The notes under the pieces: model-generated
Told to the model about the DNA's origin: nothing
Seen by the model: only the letters and a program-made list of their open reading frames with translations
Database searches by the model: none
Position numbers and translations under genes: made by a program
Source of the DNA: Flavobacterium sp. LC2016-01
Lineage (GTDB): Bacteria; Bacteroidota; Bacteroidia; Flavobacteriales; Flavobacteriaceae
NCBI RefSeq assembly: GCF_009711135.1
Contig: NZ_WMIC01000004.1
Coordinates: 419,901-483,900 of the forward strand
Direction: 5' to 3'
Length of the DNA stretch: 64,000 bases
In this document: positions 17,201-23,930 of the stretch, piece by piece
Layout of the letters: each line of letters starts with the position of its first letter
Position numbering within the stretch: position 1 is the stretch's first letter

Positions 17201-17354
17201 AGCATTTTCTGCACATAACTTATGGACAATTTATGACAAAGTGCCTAACATCGATCCTGAGTCTAACTACTCTAACAGTAATGCTCAAGGTCTTGAAAGA
17301 GCTTCTATGCCTTTGACAAGAAATTATGGCTTAACGCTTAATGTCAAATTCTAA
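14259..17354 (+). CDS. SusC/RagA-family TonB-dependent outer-membrane transporter
   Basis: The 1031-residue protein has a signal peptide ending near VAQN (about 24), an N-terminal carboxypeptidase-D-like repeat (about 26-105, RLITGIVTDAENKGIVAASIEVQG), a plug with VVVTSFGVKKQKKALGYAVGEL and VVIRGATSASGLNQPLYVVDGIPI (about 105-235), then a 22-strand barrel ending in the usual C-terminal aromatic strand (LTLNVKF). There is no STN domain, so it is unlikely to signal to an anti-sigma factor. It imports oligosaccharides with the SusD 16 bp downstream. Start ATG 14259 (MLMKRIL; 14265 is also possible). Confidence 0.93.
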   Translation: MLMKRILAVLAMVLLSSLGAVAQNRLITGIVTDAENKGIVAASIEVQGKPFSAVTDAEGRFKMNVPAGKVTLNVSSIGFVSKSVVLQENENKISVALIENAQELKDVVVTSFGVKKQKKALGYAVGELKGDDLTKNKEINLGNALQGKIAGVNVSAPVTGPSGSSRVVIRGATSASGLNQPLYVVDGIPIDNSQQGNANMWGGADKGDGMSSFNPDDIASMSVLKGSAASALYGYRGSNGVILITTKKGKNGTGLGVDFSTNSTFNTPASLLHWQDQYGAGAPVNGVATRFSDLQELRDSYYFAWGDKYDGTPSLSLDGKTRPYQAYGKDNVENFYRNGYSFSNTLALSGGNETTNFRLSFGNTKDESIMPGTNFARNNVALSLNSAPNKKISVESNAQYITEKSHNRPYLNDSPRNASFPTTFMTPGTDIRWINNAYDENGGEADYFGANTYQTNPYFATQEPLNDDLRKRFIGSAKVNYNITERIYAKGVIGIDDINYEYTEIEPTGINYNPGGSYENRVEGRTEYNASGYLGYKGDIAKNLSLDAFVGANRQHNRYSGIKMKGNNFIVPFKYFYGNTQPDKTEKLFSESEVNSLFYSADIGYKDFLYVSLTGREDWFSTLDPSNNSTFYPSVSSSFIYSEVIDMPEWMSYGKFRAGWGNVGGALPDAYALALTYTAPDGQTDSQGQPILGVNGETVPNKFLKPYNVSTIEFGFENTFFNNRLSTDLTFYQKRTTNDIADADISQASGYRTTKINVGEILNKGVEFAVNLKAVKTPSFSWSVGYNFAYNDSEVISLSDKITTKSLEGNRDSRASVVLEKGQPFGVIKAYDYLRDANGNIVLDTNGKFMRGDLIIAGQGVAPTSMGLSNDFSYKNFTLSVFVDAKFGGEIYSATNQLGTRYGLSEITLPGREGGIAVSGKDVNGNAVNTTVSAYDYWRSYSDVTSNFVYDADFVKLRAISFAYNFPKTSLQKTPFQSISLAFSAHNLWTIYDKVPNIDPESNYSNSNAQGLERASMPLTRNYGLTLNVKF

Positions 17355-17370
17355 TCATAAAAATTGAAAG

Positions 17371-18888
17371 ATGAAAAATAGATATATAAAAATATTTTGT
17401 ATCGCAATTGTTAGTGCAATGACATTAGCAGGCTGCGATAAAGGATTCGAAGAAATGAATACGAATCCTAATGCTTTGACTGATCCGGCTGTAAAATCAA
17501 TGTTTACGCTTGCTGAAATTTATGTTGACGGTCAAGATTATTCAAATACAAGAGGAAACAATGCCTATGCGGCTCAAATCGTACAGCACTTTTCGTCACT
17601 AGGAGGACCAGGTTCTAAATACACTTATTCTTCGGAATATTCAGGTTCTCTTTTTGGCGAATCATATGGAAAAGGACTAAATCAAATTTTTCAATTGATG
17701 TCGGTTATTAAAGACACTCCAGAAAACACAAATGCAATTCAGGCCTGCCGAATCATGAAGGTTTTCTTGTTCCAAAAATTGACAGATACTTATGGTGAAA
17801 TTCCTTATTTCGAAGCCGGAAAAGGATACAACGGAAATATTTTTGCCCCAAAATATGACACACAAGAAGCTATCTACAATGACCTTTTAAAAGAATTAGA
17901 TGAAGCTGGAGATGCTTTAGATGCTAATAAAGCATTTGTAGGCAACGCCGATTTGTACTACCAAAGCGATGTTGCAAAATGGAAAAAACTTGCCAATTCT
18001 TTAATGTTAAGAGTAGCAATGCGTTTGTCTAAAGTGAACCCTGCAAAAGCAAAACAATATGTTGAAAAAGCAGTTGCAAAAGGTGTTTTTACTTCAAATG
18101 ATGACAGTCTTGTTTTAAAACATGATGCAGGTCCACAGGGAGTTAAAACAAATCCAATTACTTCATCTTGGGTTAGAAATGATTTGAATGGAGGAGATGC
18201 AAATACAAAATACAGCAAAACCTTTATTGATTTATTGAAAAACAGTAATGACCCTCGTTTGCGAATTTATGCAAAATTGGAAGCGACAGGAAACAATAAT
18301 CCTGCTAGTCAGCAAGGTCTTGCAAATGATGCAAAAGAATTTCCTGGAGGAGACAAAAAACTGTTTTCAGATCCAAATACTTCTACAGTATTGCGTTTAG
18401 ACGCTCCAACTTTGATTATGTCATATGCCGAAGTAAAATTCATCTTGGCAGAAGCAGCAGTAAAAGGCTGGAATGTTGGCGGAACTGCACAAAAATTATA
18501 TGAAGACGGTGTTAGAGCGGCAATGGAAGTTTTGGTAATTTTTGGAGACAAAGTGCCTGCTGTTTCACTTGCTGAATACAACACTTACATAACAGCAAAT
18601 CCGTTTAATGCTGCTGGAACTGAAGCACAAAAAATTGAGCAGATTATTACTCAAAAATGGATTGTATTATTATTTAATGGTTTTGAAGCATTTTCTGAAT
18701 ACAGAAGAACTGGATTTCCTGTTTTAGTTCCTGTAAATGATCCTGCTGGAGAAACTAAAGGAACAATTCCGAGAAGATTAATTTATGATCAGTCAGAATT
18801 AATTACAAACGCTGCAAATTATAAAGAAGCAATTTCACGCCAAGGGTTGGATTTAATGACAACCAGAATTTGGTGGGATAAGCAATAG
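17371..18888 (+). CDS. SusD/RagB-family surface glycan-binding lipoprotein
   Basis: The 505-residue lipoprotein has lipobox LAGC (Cys22). A short NTNPNALTDP entry follows, then the helical TPR-like SusD core (SusD-like_2 subgroup). Features seen are the FLFQKLTDTYGEIPYFEAG segment (about 130-150), LMLRVAMRLSKVNPAKAKQYVEKAV, the APTLIMSYAEVKFILAEAAVKG helix (about 345-370) and the ending LDLMTTRIWWDKQ. It forms the lid of the SusC transporter and binds the glycan at the cell surface. A strong terminator 28 bp on closes the susCD transcript before the glycosidase genes. Confidence 0.93.
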   Translation: MKNRYIKIFCIAIVSAMTLAGCDKGFEEMNTNPNALTDPAVKSMFTLAEIYVDGQDYSNTRGNNAYAAQIVQHFSSLGGPGSKYTYSSEYSGSLFGESYGKGLNQIFQLMSVIKDTPENTNAIQACRIMKVFLFQKLTDTYGEIPYFEAGKGYNGNIFAPKYDTQEAIYNDLLKELDEAGDALDANKAFVGNADLYYQSDVAKWKKLANSLMLRVAMRLSKVNPAKAKQYVEKAVAKGVFTSNDDSLVLKHDAGPQGVKTNPITSSWVRNDLNGGDANTKYSKTFIDLLKNSNDPRLRIYAKLEATGNNNPASQQGLANDAKEFPGGDKKLFSDPNTSTVLRLDAPTLIMSYAEVKFILAEAAVKGWNVGGTAQKLYEDGVRAAMEVLVIFGDKVPAVSLAEYNTYITANPFNAAGTEAQKIEQIITQKWIVLLFNGFEAFSEYRRTGFPVLVPVNDPAGETKGTIPRRLIYDQSELITNAANYKEAISRQGLDLMTTRIWWDKQ

Positions 18889-18916
18889 TTTTTAAATATT
18901 GGTTAGTTAGTTGAAT

Positions 18917-18956
18917 TAAGCCGGGTAGAATACCTGTACCGCCCGGCTTATTTTTT
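18917..18956 (+). terminator. Rho-independent terminator after susD
   Basis: A GC-rich 9-bp stem TAAGCCGGG/CCCGGCTTA (18917-18925 with 18942-18950) is followed by TTTTTT. This is the best formed terminator in the first PUL. Confidence 0.9.
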
Positions 18957-19236
18957 AATTTCTATTTTGATTTTCATTAAATTAGAAGAATTTTATCACC
19001 CATTTATTTTCCAGTTTTCAAAATCATTTTTTTCGCAGACGATAAAAGGCGTGTGCTGAAAAAGATGAGATTATTTTCAAAAGAATATAATTAGGAGGAT
19101 TAAGATTTTTAAGAATTGTAAATCTAAAAAACAGAAACCTAAAATCTAAAAAAAAACTAAGCTTGGCAGCCGTAAAAAGGGAAATTATTTCTGGATATTT
19201 TGTTAGTTACTTTTATTCTAAAATGCAAACCTAAAA

Positions 19237-19268
19237 GAGAAGAGCAATTGCGGTCAATTGCACTTCTC
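19237..19268. promoter_or_regulatory. Leader hairpin before the GH2 beta-mannosidase
   Basis: The stem is GAGAAG-A-GCAATTG with loop CGGT and CAATTGC-A-CTTCTC, that is 13 pairs with one A/A mismatch, ending 50 bp before the start codon. There is no T-tract, so a leader or mRNA-stability element is more likely than a terminator. Confidence 0.5.
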
Positions 19269-19318
19269 GCTCTGCCGGCGATCAATTTGATTCGATAATA
19301 ATTTAGTATTCAGCAAAA

Positions 19319-21310
19319 ATGAAACATTTAAAGAGAGTTTATTGGTGTTTGGGCATTTGTGCAGCAAGTTTTTCATTTGTTGCCAATGCCCAAAATATAA
19401 ATATAAAAACAGGCTGGGAATTTCGCGAAACCAAAACAGCAAAATGGTTTCCGGCAACAGTTCCTGGTGAAGTCCATACCGATTTGTTGAACAATAAGAT
19501 GATAGAAGATCCATTTTATAGAGACAATGAAAAAAAATTGGTTTGGATTGAGAAAAAAGATTGGGAATACAAAACCAATTTTCAAGTAACTCCTGCAGCA
19601 TTAAAGAAGAAAAATGCCGAATTAGTTTTTGACGGATTAGATACGTACGCAACGGTTTATCTGAATAATCAATTGGTTTTAAAAGCTGATAATATGTTTC
19701 GTCAATGGCGAGTTGATGTTAAGAAACTGATTAAATCTGGAAACAATGATTTGGTTATCGTTTTTAAATCGGCACAAAATGTTGTGGATTCTTTGGCAAA
19801 AAAAGATCTTCCTTTTGTAATTCCAGACAATCCTCGTGCTTATGTACGTAAAGCGCAATATCATTTTGGATGGGATTGGGGACCAAAATTCACTACCTGC
19901 GGTATCTGGAAAACGCCTCGTTTAGAAGTTTATGACGAAAAAGCGCCAGAAAAACCGTATGTTCTGGATCGCAAAATAGAATTAGTGCAACAGCCAGATA
20001 ATCTCGGAAAAACTTTCTTTTTTAAAATTGATGGAAAGCCAGTTTATATGAAAGGGGCAAATTATATTCCGTCAGATGCTTTTCTTTCCAGAGTAACTAA
20101 AAAAGAATATGAAAAAGTAATCGGTATGGCCAAAGATGCCAACATGAATATGCTTCGTGTTTGGGGCGGCGGTATTTATGAAGATGATTATTTCTACGAT
20201 TTATGTGATAAAAACGGAATTTACATCTGGCAGGATTTTATGTTCGCTGGGACAATGGTACCAGGAGATGATGCCTTTTTTGACAATGTAAAAAAAGAAG
20301 TTCAGTATCAGGTAAAACGCCTTCGTCATCATAAAAGTATTGTTTTATGGTGCGGCAACAACGAAGCCGATGAAGCTTTTAAAAACTGGGGATGGCAAAA
20401 GAGCATGAACATGTCTAAACAAGATTCGATTCGTTTGTGGAAAGATTATGTTCGTTTGTTTCAAGACAGTATTCCAAAATGGGTAAAAGAAGTCGATACT
20501 AAACGTCCGTATATTAGCTCTTCGCCACGATTTCATTGGTCAAGACCTGAAAGTCTAACAGAAGGCGACAGCCATTATTGGGGAACTTGGTGGGGATTAG
20601 AAGATGTAGAAGCCGTTCAGAAAAAAACAGGCCGTTTTGTGAGCGAATACGGAATGCAGGCAATGCCAAATTATTCTTCTATGGAAAGAATTACGTTGCC
20701 AGAAGACCGATATTTATATTCAGATATTTTAGAAGCGCATCAAAAAGCAGGTAAAGGATTCATGAAATTAGATTCGTATTTGAATCGTTATTTTATTGAT
20801 TCGACCAAAATAAAAAAGATGAATGTTGAGGATTATACGTACCTCACACAATGTCTACAATATTATTCTCTGAAAAATATTATCGGAATTCATCGCTCAA
20901 AAGCACCATATAATATGGGAACTTTAGTTTGGCAGCTTAATGATTGCTGGCCGGTAGCAAGCTGGAGTGTAACGGATTATTATGACCGTCAGCCAAAAGC
21001 AGCTTGGTACGCTATGAAAGAAGCCTACAGAGATGATAAAACACCGGAAATAGATTTAACACGTCCTATTAATTTAAAATTGGAAGACCCAAAAATCACT
21101 TGGGAGATAAAAGGAAATAAAGTAGTTTTAAAAGCATCAAAGTTGGCTAAATATGTAAATGTTTCCATAAAAGGCTATACAGGAAAATGGAGCGATAATT
21201 ATTTCGATTTAAAACCCGGAGAAGAAAAAACAATCACTTTTGAAGGAAAAATGGAGAAACCAGTTTTGAAGGTTTATTCGCTTTATGAGGTTTTACAAAG
21301 ATACAACTAA
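19319..21310 (+). CDS. GH2 beta-mannosidase, shortened
   Basis: The 663-residue protein has a signal peptide (about 1-24). The sugar-binding domain (about 25-206) ends in GWDWGPKFTTCGIWKTPRLEVYD. The catalytic barrel has Glu349 (WCGNNEADE, acid/base) and Glu443 (VSEYGMQ, nucleophile), and a C-terminal Ig-like domain runs from about 585 to 663. Bacteroidota beta-mannosidases usually have about 830-865 residues with Ig-like domains between the sugar-binding domain and barrel and again after the barrel. Here VYDEKAPEKPY runs almost directly into RKIELVQQPDNLGKTFFFKIDGKPVYMKGANYIP, and EAYRDDKTPEIDLTRP runs into the last domain, so two modules appear lost in frame. Catalytic residues remain. It probably cleaves the beta-linked core mannose. 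Confidence 0.88.
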   Translation: MKHLKRVYWCLGICAASFSFVANAQNINIKTGWEFRETKTAKWFPATVPGEVHTDLLNNKMIEDPFYRDNEKKLVWIEKKDWEYKTNFQVTPAALKKKNAELVFDGLDTYATVYLNNQLVLKADNMFRQWRVDVKKLIKSGNNDLVIVFKSAQNVVDSLAKKDLPFVIPDNPRAYVRKAQYHFGWDWGPKFTTCGIWKTPRLEVYDEKAPEKPYVLDRKIELVQQPDNLGKTFFFKIDGKPVYMKGANYIPSDAFLSRVTKKEYEKVIGMAKDANMNMLRVWGGGIYEDDYFYDLCDKNGIYIWQDFMFAGTMVPGDDAFFDNVKKEVQYQVKRLRHHKSIVLWCGNNEADEAFKNWGWQKSMNMSKQDSIRLWKDYVRLFQDSIPKWVKEVDTKRPYISSSPRFHWSRPESLTEGDSHYWGTWWGLEDVEAVQKKTGRFVSEYGMQAMPNYSSMERITLPEDRYLYSDILEAHQKAGKGFMKLDSYLNRYFIDSTKIKKMNVEDYTYLTQCLQYYSLKNIIGIHRSKAPYNMGTLVWQLNDCWPVASWSVTDYYDRQPKAAWYAMKEAYRDDKTPEIDLTRPINLKLEDPKITWEIKGNKVVLKASKLAKYVNVSIKGYTGKWSDNYFDLKPGEEKTITFEGKMEKPVLKVYSLYEVLQRYN

Positions 21311-21500
21311 AAAAAGGTGCTAAGGTTCTAAGTTACTGAGGTTCTAAGGTTTTTGAGAAAGAGACAAAGTGACAAAGAGACAAAGAGACAAAGGCTTTCC
21401 GTAGAGACGTACAGTAGTGCGTCTCCTCAAAGTTTTAAAGTTCTAAAATAAAAAAATACCAGCGTAAATCAGTTCAACCCGTTTCATCCGTGGGCAATTA
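21311..21500. repeat. Low-complexity intergenic repeats
   Basis: The stretch contains GGTTCTAAG-type repeats (about 21313-21350), tandem GACAAAGA copies (about 21361-21393) and GAGACGTACAGTAGTGCGTCTC (about 21402-21423), an imperfect inverted repeat. No gene is seen. These resemble dispersed intergenic repeats common in Flavobacterium. Confidence 0.6.
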
Positions 21501-21520
21501 CGCAAGTCAAATAAAAAAAT

Positions 21521-23797
21521 ATGATTACAAAATACAACAAAATAGCTTTTAGCGGTTTCTTAGCTTTAAATCTATTTTTTGCTAATCCTGTAATTTCACA
21601 GGAAAAGAAAGCAAAAAAAGCAATTTCTGATTACACAAAATACGTAAATCCGTTTATTGGATCAGCAGGTCACGGTCACGTTTTTGTGGGTGCCAATGTG
21701 CCTTTTGGAGCCGTTCAATTAGGTCCTGTAAATATTTTTGAAGGTTGGGATTGGTGCAGCGGTTATAATTATGTAAGCAATACCATTTTAGGATTTACAC
21801 ACACACATTTAAGCGGAACTGGAATTGGGGATTTAAATGATATTTTGTTGCTTCCAGTTTCAGGAAAAGTGCCTTTGTTTAAAGGTACAAAAGAAGATAT
21901 GGTAAACGGTTATGGCTCTTATTTTTCGCATGAAAATGAAGTAAGCAAACCAGGATATTACAGTGTTTTATTAGATAAATACAAAATCAAAGCCGAATTA
22001 ACAGCAAGCGAAAAAGTTGGTTTCCATAAATATACTTTTAATACGGCCAACGATAATCACGTTTTATTAGACCTTGCTGACGGAATTGGATGGGATAAAC
22101 CTGTAAAAACATTCATCAAAAAGATAAATGAAACGACACTTGCGGGTTATCGTTTTTCCGCTGGATGGGCGACAGATCAGCGCGTGTATTTTACGATCGA
22201 ATTCTCTGAACCAATTTCGAATTTAGCTTTATACGATGATAAAACTGCTGTAAACGGTAACGAAGGAGAAGGTTTGAAAATGAAAGCAATTCTTGATTTT
22301 GCAGCTTTAAAAAACAAACAAGTTTTAGTAAAAGTTGGAATTTCTCCAGTAAGTGCTGAAAACGCTGCTGCAAATATAAAAGCGGAGATTCCGAATTGGG
22401 ATTTTGATCAAACGGCTAAAACGGCTTCTTCAAAATGGAACAAAGAACTAAATAAAATCCAGATTACGGGAAATGATAAAACAATGAAAGTTTTTTATAC
22501 TTCCTTGTATCACACGATGTTTGCGCCTTCTATTTTTAATGATGCCAATGGAGATTATAGAGGAACGGATAAAAAAGTGTACGAAAAAGCAAATTTCACC
22601 AACTACACGACTTTTTCACTTTGGGATACGTATCGCGGACTTCATCCATTATATACAATTACACAGCCTGATAAAATTAATGATATTGTAAAATCATTTT
22701 TGGCAATTTATCAACAGCAGGGTAGATTACCGGTTTGGCATTTAATGGGCAACGAAACCAATACAATGAATGGAAATCATTCCATCGCTGTAATTGCTGA
22801 TGCCTACTTAAAAGGATATCGCGATTATGATGTAGCATTGGCTTATGAAGCAATGAAAAAAACAGCCATGCAGACTCGTGACGGAATGGATTACGTTCAA
22901 AAACTACAATATATTCCTGCTGATAAAATGCTGGAAACTGTTGGAAATGCATTAGAATATGCGATTGATGATTATTGTATTGCACAAATGGCAAAAGCTT
23001 TAAATAAGACTGAAGATTATAATTACTTCACAAAAAGAGCCAATTTGTACAAACTTTATTTTGATAAAGAAACAACGTTCATGCGCGGTAAATTGACTGA
23101 CGGAAATTGGAGAACACCATTTAATCCGCTTTCATCGGCGCACCGTAAAGATGATTATGTAGAAGGAAATGCTTGGCAATATACATGGCTAGTTCCTCAA
23201 GATCCTTATGGTTTAATTGAATTATTTGGAAGCGAAAGTAAATTTTTGGCTAAATTAGATTCGCTTTTCCTAATCACAGATAAAGTAGAAGGCGAAGAAA
23301 TTTCTCCAGATATCAGTGGTTTGATTGGTCAATATGCGCAAGGAAATGAACCAAATCATCATATTCCATATTTATATGCATTTGCTGGACAGCCTTGGAA
23401 AACTGCAAAATTAATTCGAGAAATTGATGATAAATTTTACTCAACAAAACCAGACGGATTGTGTGGTAATGAAGATTTAGGACAAATGTCGGCTTGGTAT
23501 GTATTGTCGTCAATGGGATTTTATTCGGTTAATCCTGCAAATGGCGTTTACGTTTTAGGAAGTCCTCTTGTAAATTCCGCAGTAATTCATCATAAAGCAG
23601 GGATTTCATTTTCAATAAAAGCAATTGATAACAGCGCAACAAATATCTATATTCAAAAAGCAGAATTCAACGGAAAACCTTATACAAAATCATATATCAC
23701 GCAAGAAATGATTGTAAAAGGAGGAGAGCTGAAATTGTTTATGGGAAGCAAACCATCTGCAACTTTTGGAGTAAAGAAATCGGATAGACCTCTTTAG
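21521..23797 (+). CDS. GH92 alpha-mannosidase (first copy)
   Basis: The 758-residue protein has a signal peptide (about 1-27, NPVISQ). The N-terminal beta-sandwich carries YVNPFIGSAGHGH and GFTHTHLSGTG. The (alpha/alpha)6 barrel has SLWDTYRGLHPL, VEGNAWQYTW, YAQGNEPNHHIPYLY and CGNEDLGQMSAWYVLSSMGFY; the Glu and Asp in these motifs form the calcium-dependent inverting centre of GH92. It acts in the periplasm or at the surface, releasing alpha-linked mannose. The GNEP-NHH motif near the active site is the form I associate with alpha-1,2-mannosidases. It differs from the second copy, which suggests a division of linkages. Confidence 0.92.
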   Translation: MITKYNKIAFSGFLALNLFFANPVISQEKKAKKAISDYTKYVNPFIGSAGHGHVFVGANVPFGAVQLGPVNIFEGWDWCSGYNYVSNTILGFTHTHLSGTGIGDLNDILLLPVSGKVPLFKGTKEDMVNGYGSYFSHENEVSKPGYYSVLLDKYKIKAELTASEKVGFHKYTFNTANDNHVLLDLADGIGWDKPVKTFIKKINETTLAGYRFSAGWATDQRVYFTIEFSEPISNLALYDDKTAVNGNEGEGLKMKAILDFAALKNKQVLVKVGISPVSAENAAANIKAEIPNWDFDQTAKTASSKWNKELNKIQITGNDKTMKVFYTSLYHTMFAPSIFNDANGDYRGTDKKVYEKANFTNYTTFSLWDTYRGLHPLYTITQPDKINDIVKSFLAIYQQQGRLPVWHLMGNETNTMNGNHSIAVIADAYLKGYRDYDVALAYEAMKKTAMQTRDGMDYVQKLQYIPADKMLETVGNALEYAIDDYCIAQMAKALNKTEDYNYFTKRANLYKLYFDKETTFMRGKLTDGNWRTPFNPLSSAHRKDDYVEGNAWQYTWLVPQDPYGLIELFGSESKFLAKLDSLFLITDKVEGEEISPDISGLIGQYAQGNEPNHHIPYLYAFAGQPWKTAKLIREIDDKFYSTKPDGLCGNEDLGQMSAWYVLSSMGFYSVNPANGVYVLGSPLVNSAVIHHKAGISFSIKAIDNSATNIYIQKAEFNGKPYTKSYITQEMIVKGGELKLFMGSKPSATFGVKKSDRPL

Positions 23798-23804
23798 AGA
23801 GTTT

Positions 23805-23925
23805 TCAGTTTTCAGTTACAGTTTTCAGGCAAGGCTTTGAGATCTTGCAGGTATAGAATCATTTATTCTTGAGTCACAGTTTTTAGCTTAAAGGCTATTG
23901 CCTAAAGCTTAAAGCATATAAAATA
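23805..23925. repeat. Short repeats between the GH92 genes
   Basis: TTTTCAGTTTTCAGTTACAGTTTTCAG-like tandem copies (shown only in part) begin at about 23802, followed by AGCTTAAAGGC / GCCTAAAGCTT half-inverted copies near 23885-23915. These are intergenic repeats without an ORF. Confidence 0.55.
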
Positions 23926-23930
23926 TAATT

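Larger units (their letters stand above)
18889..19318. other. Intergenic region between susD and the glycosidase genes
   Basis: The region contains the susD terminator (18917-18956) and a 32-nt hairpin close to the next start (19237-19268). The middle is AT-rich without an ORF. No LacI operator copy is seen, so the downstream genes may rely on another promoter or on read-through. Confidence 0.6.

Noticed and set aside
21361..21393. GACAAAGA tandem copies considered as a CRISPR-like array
   Set aside because: Units are 8 bp without spacers, so it is a simple tandem repeat.
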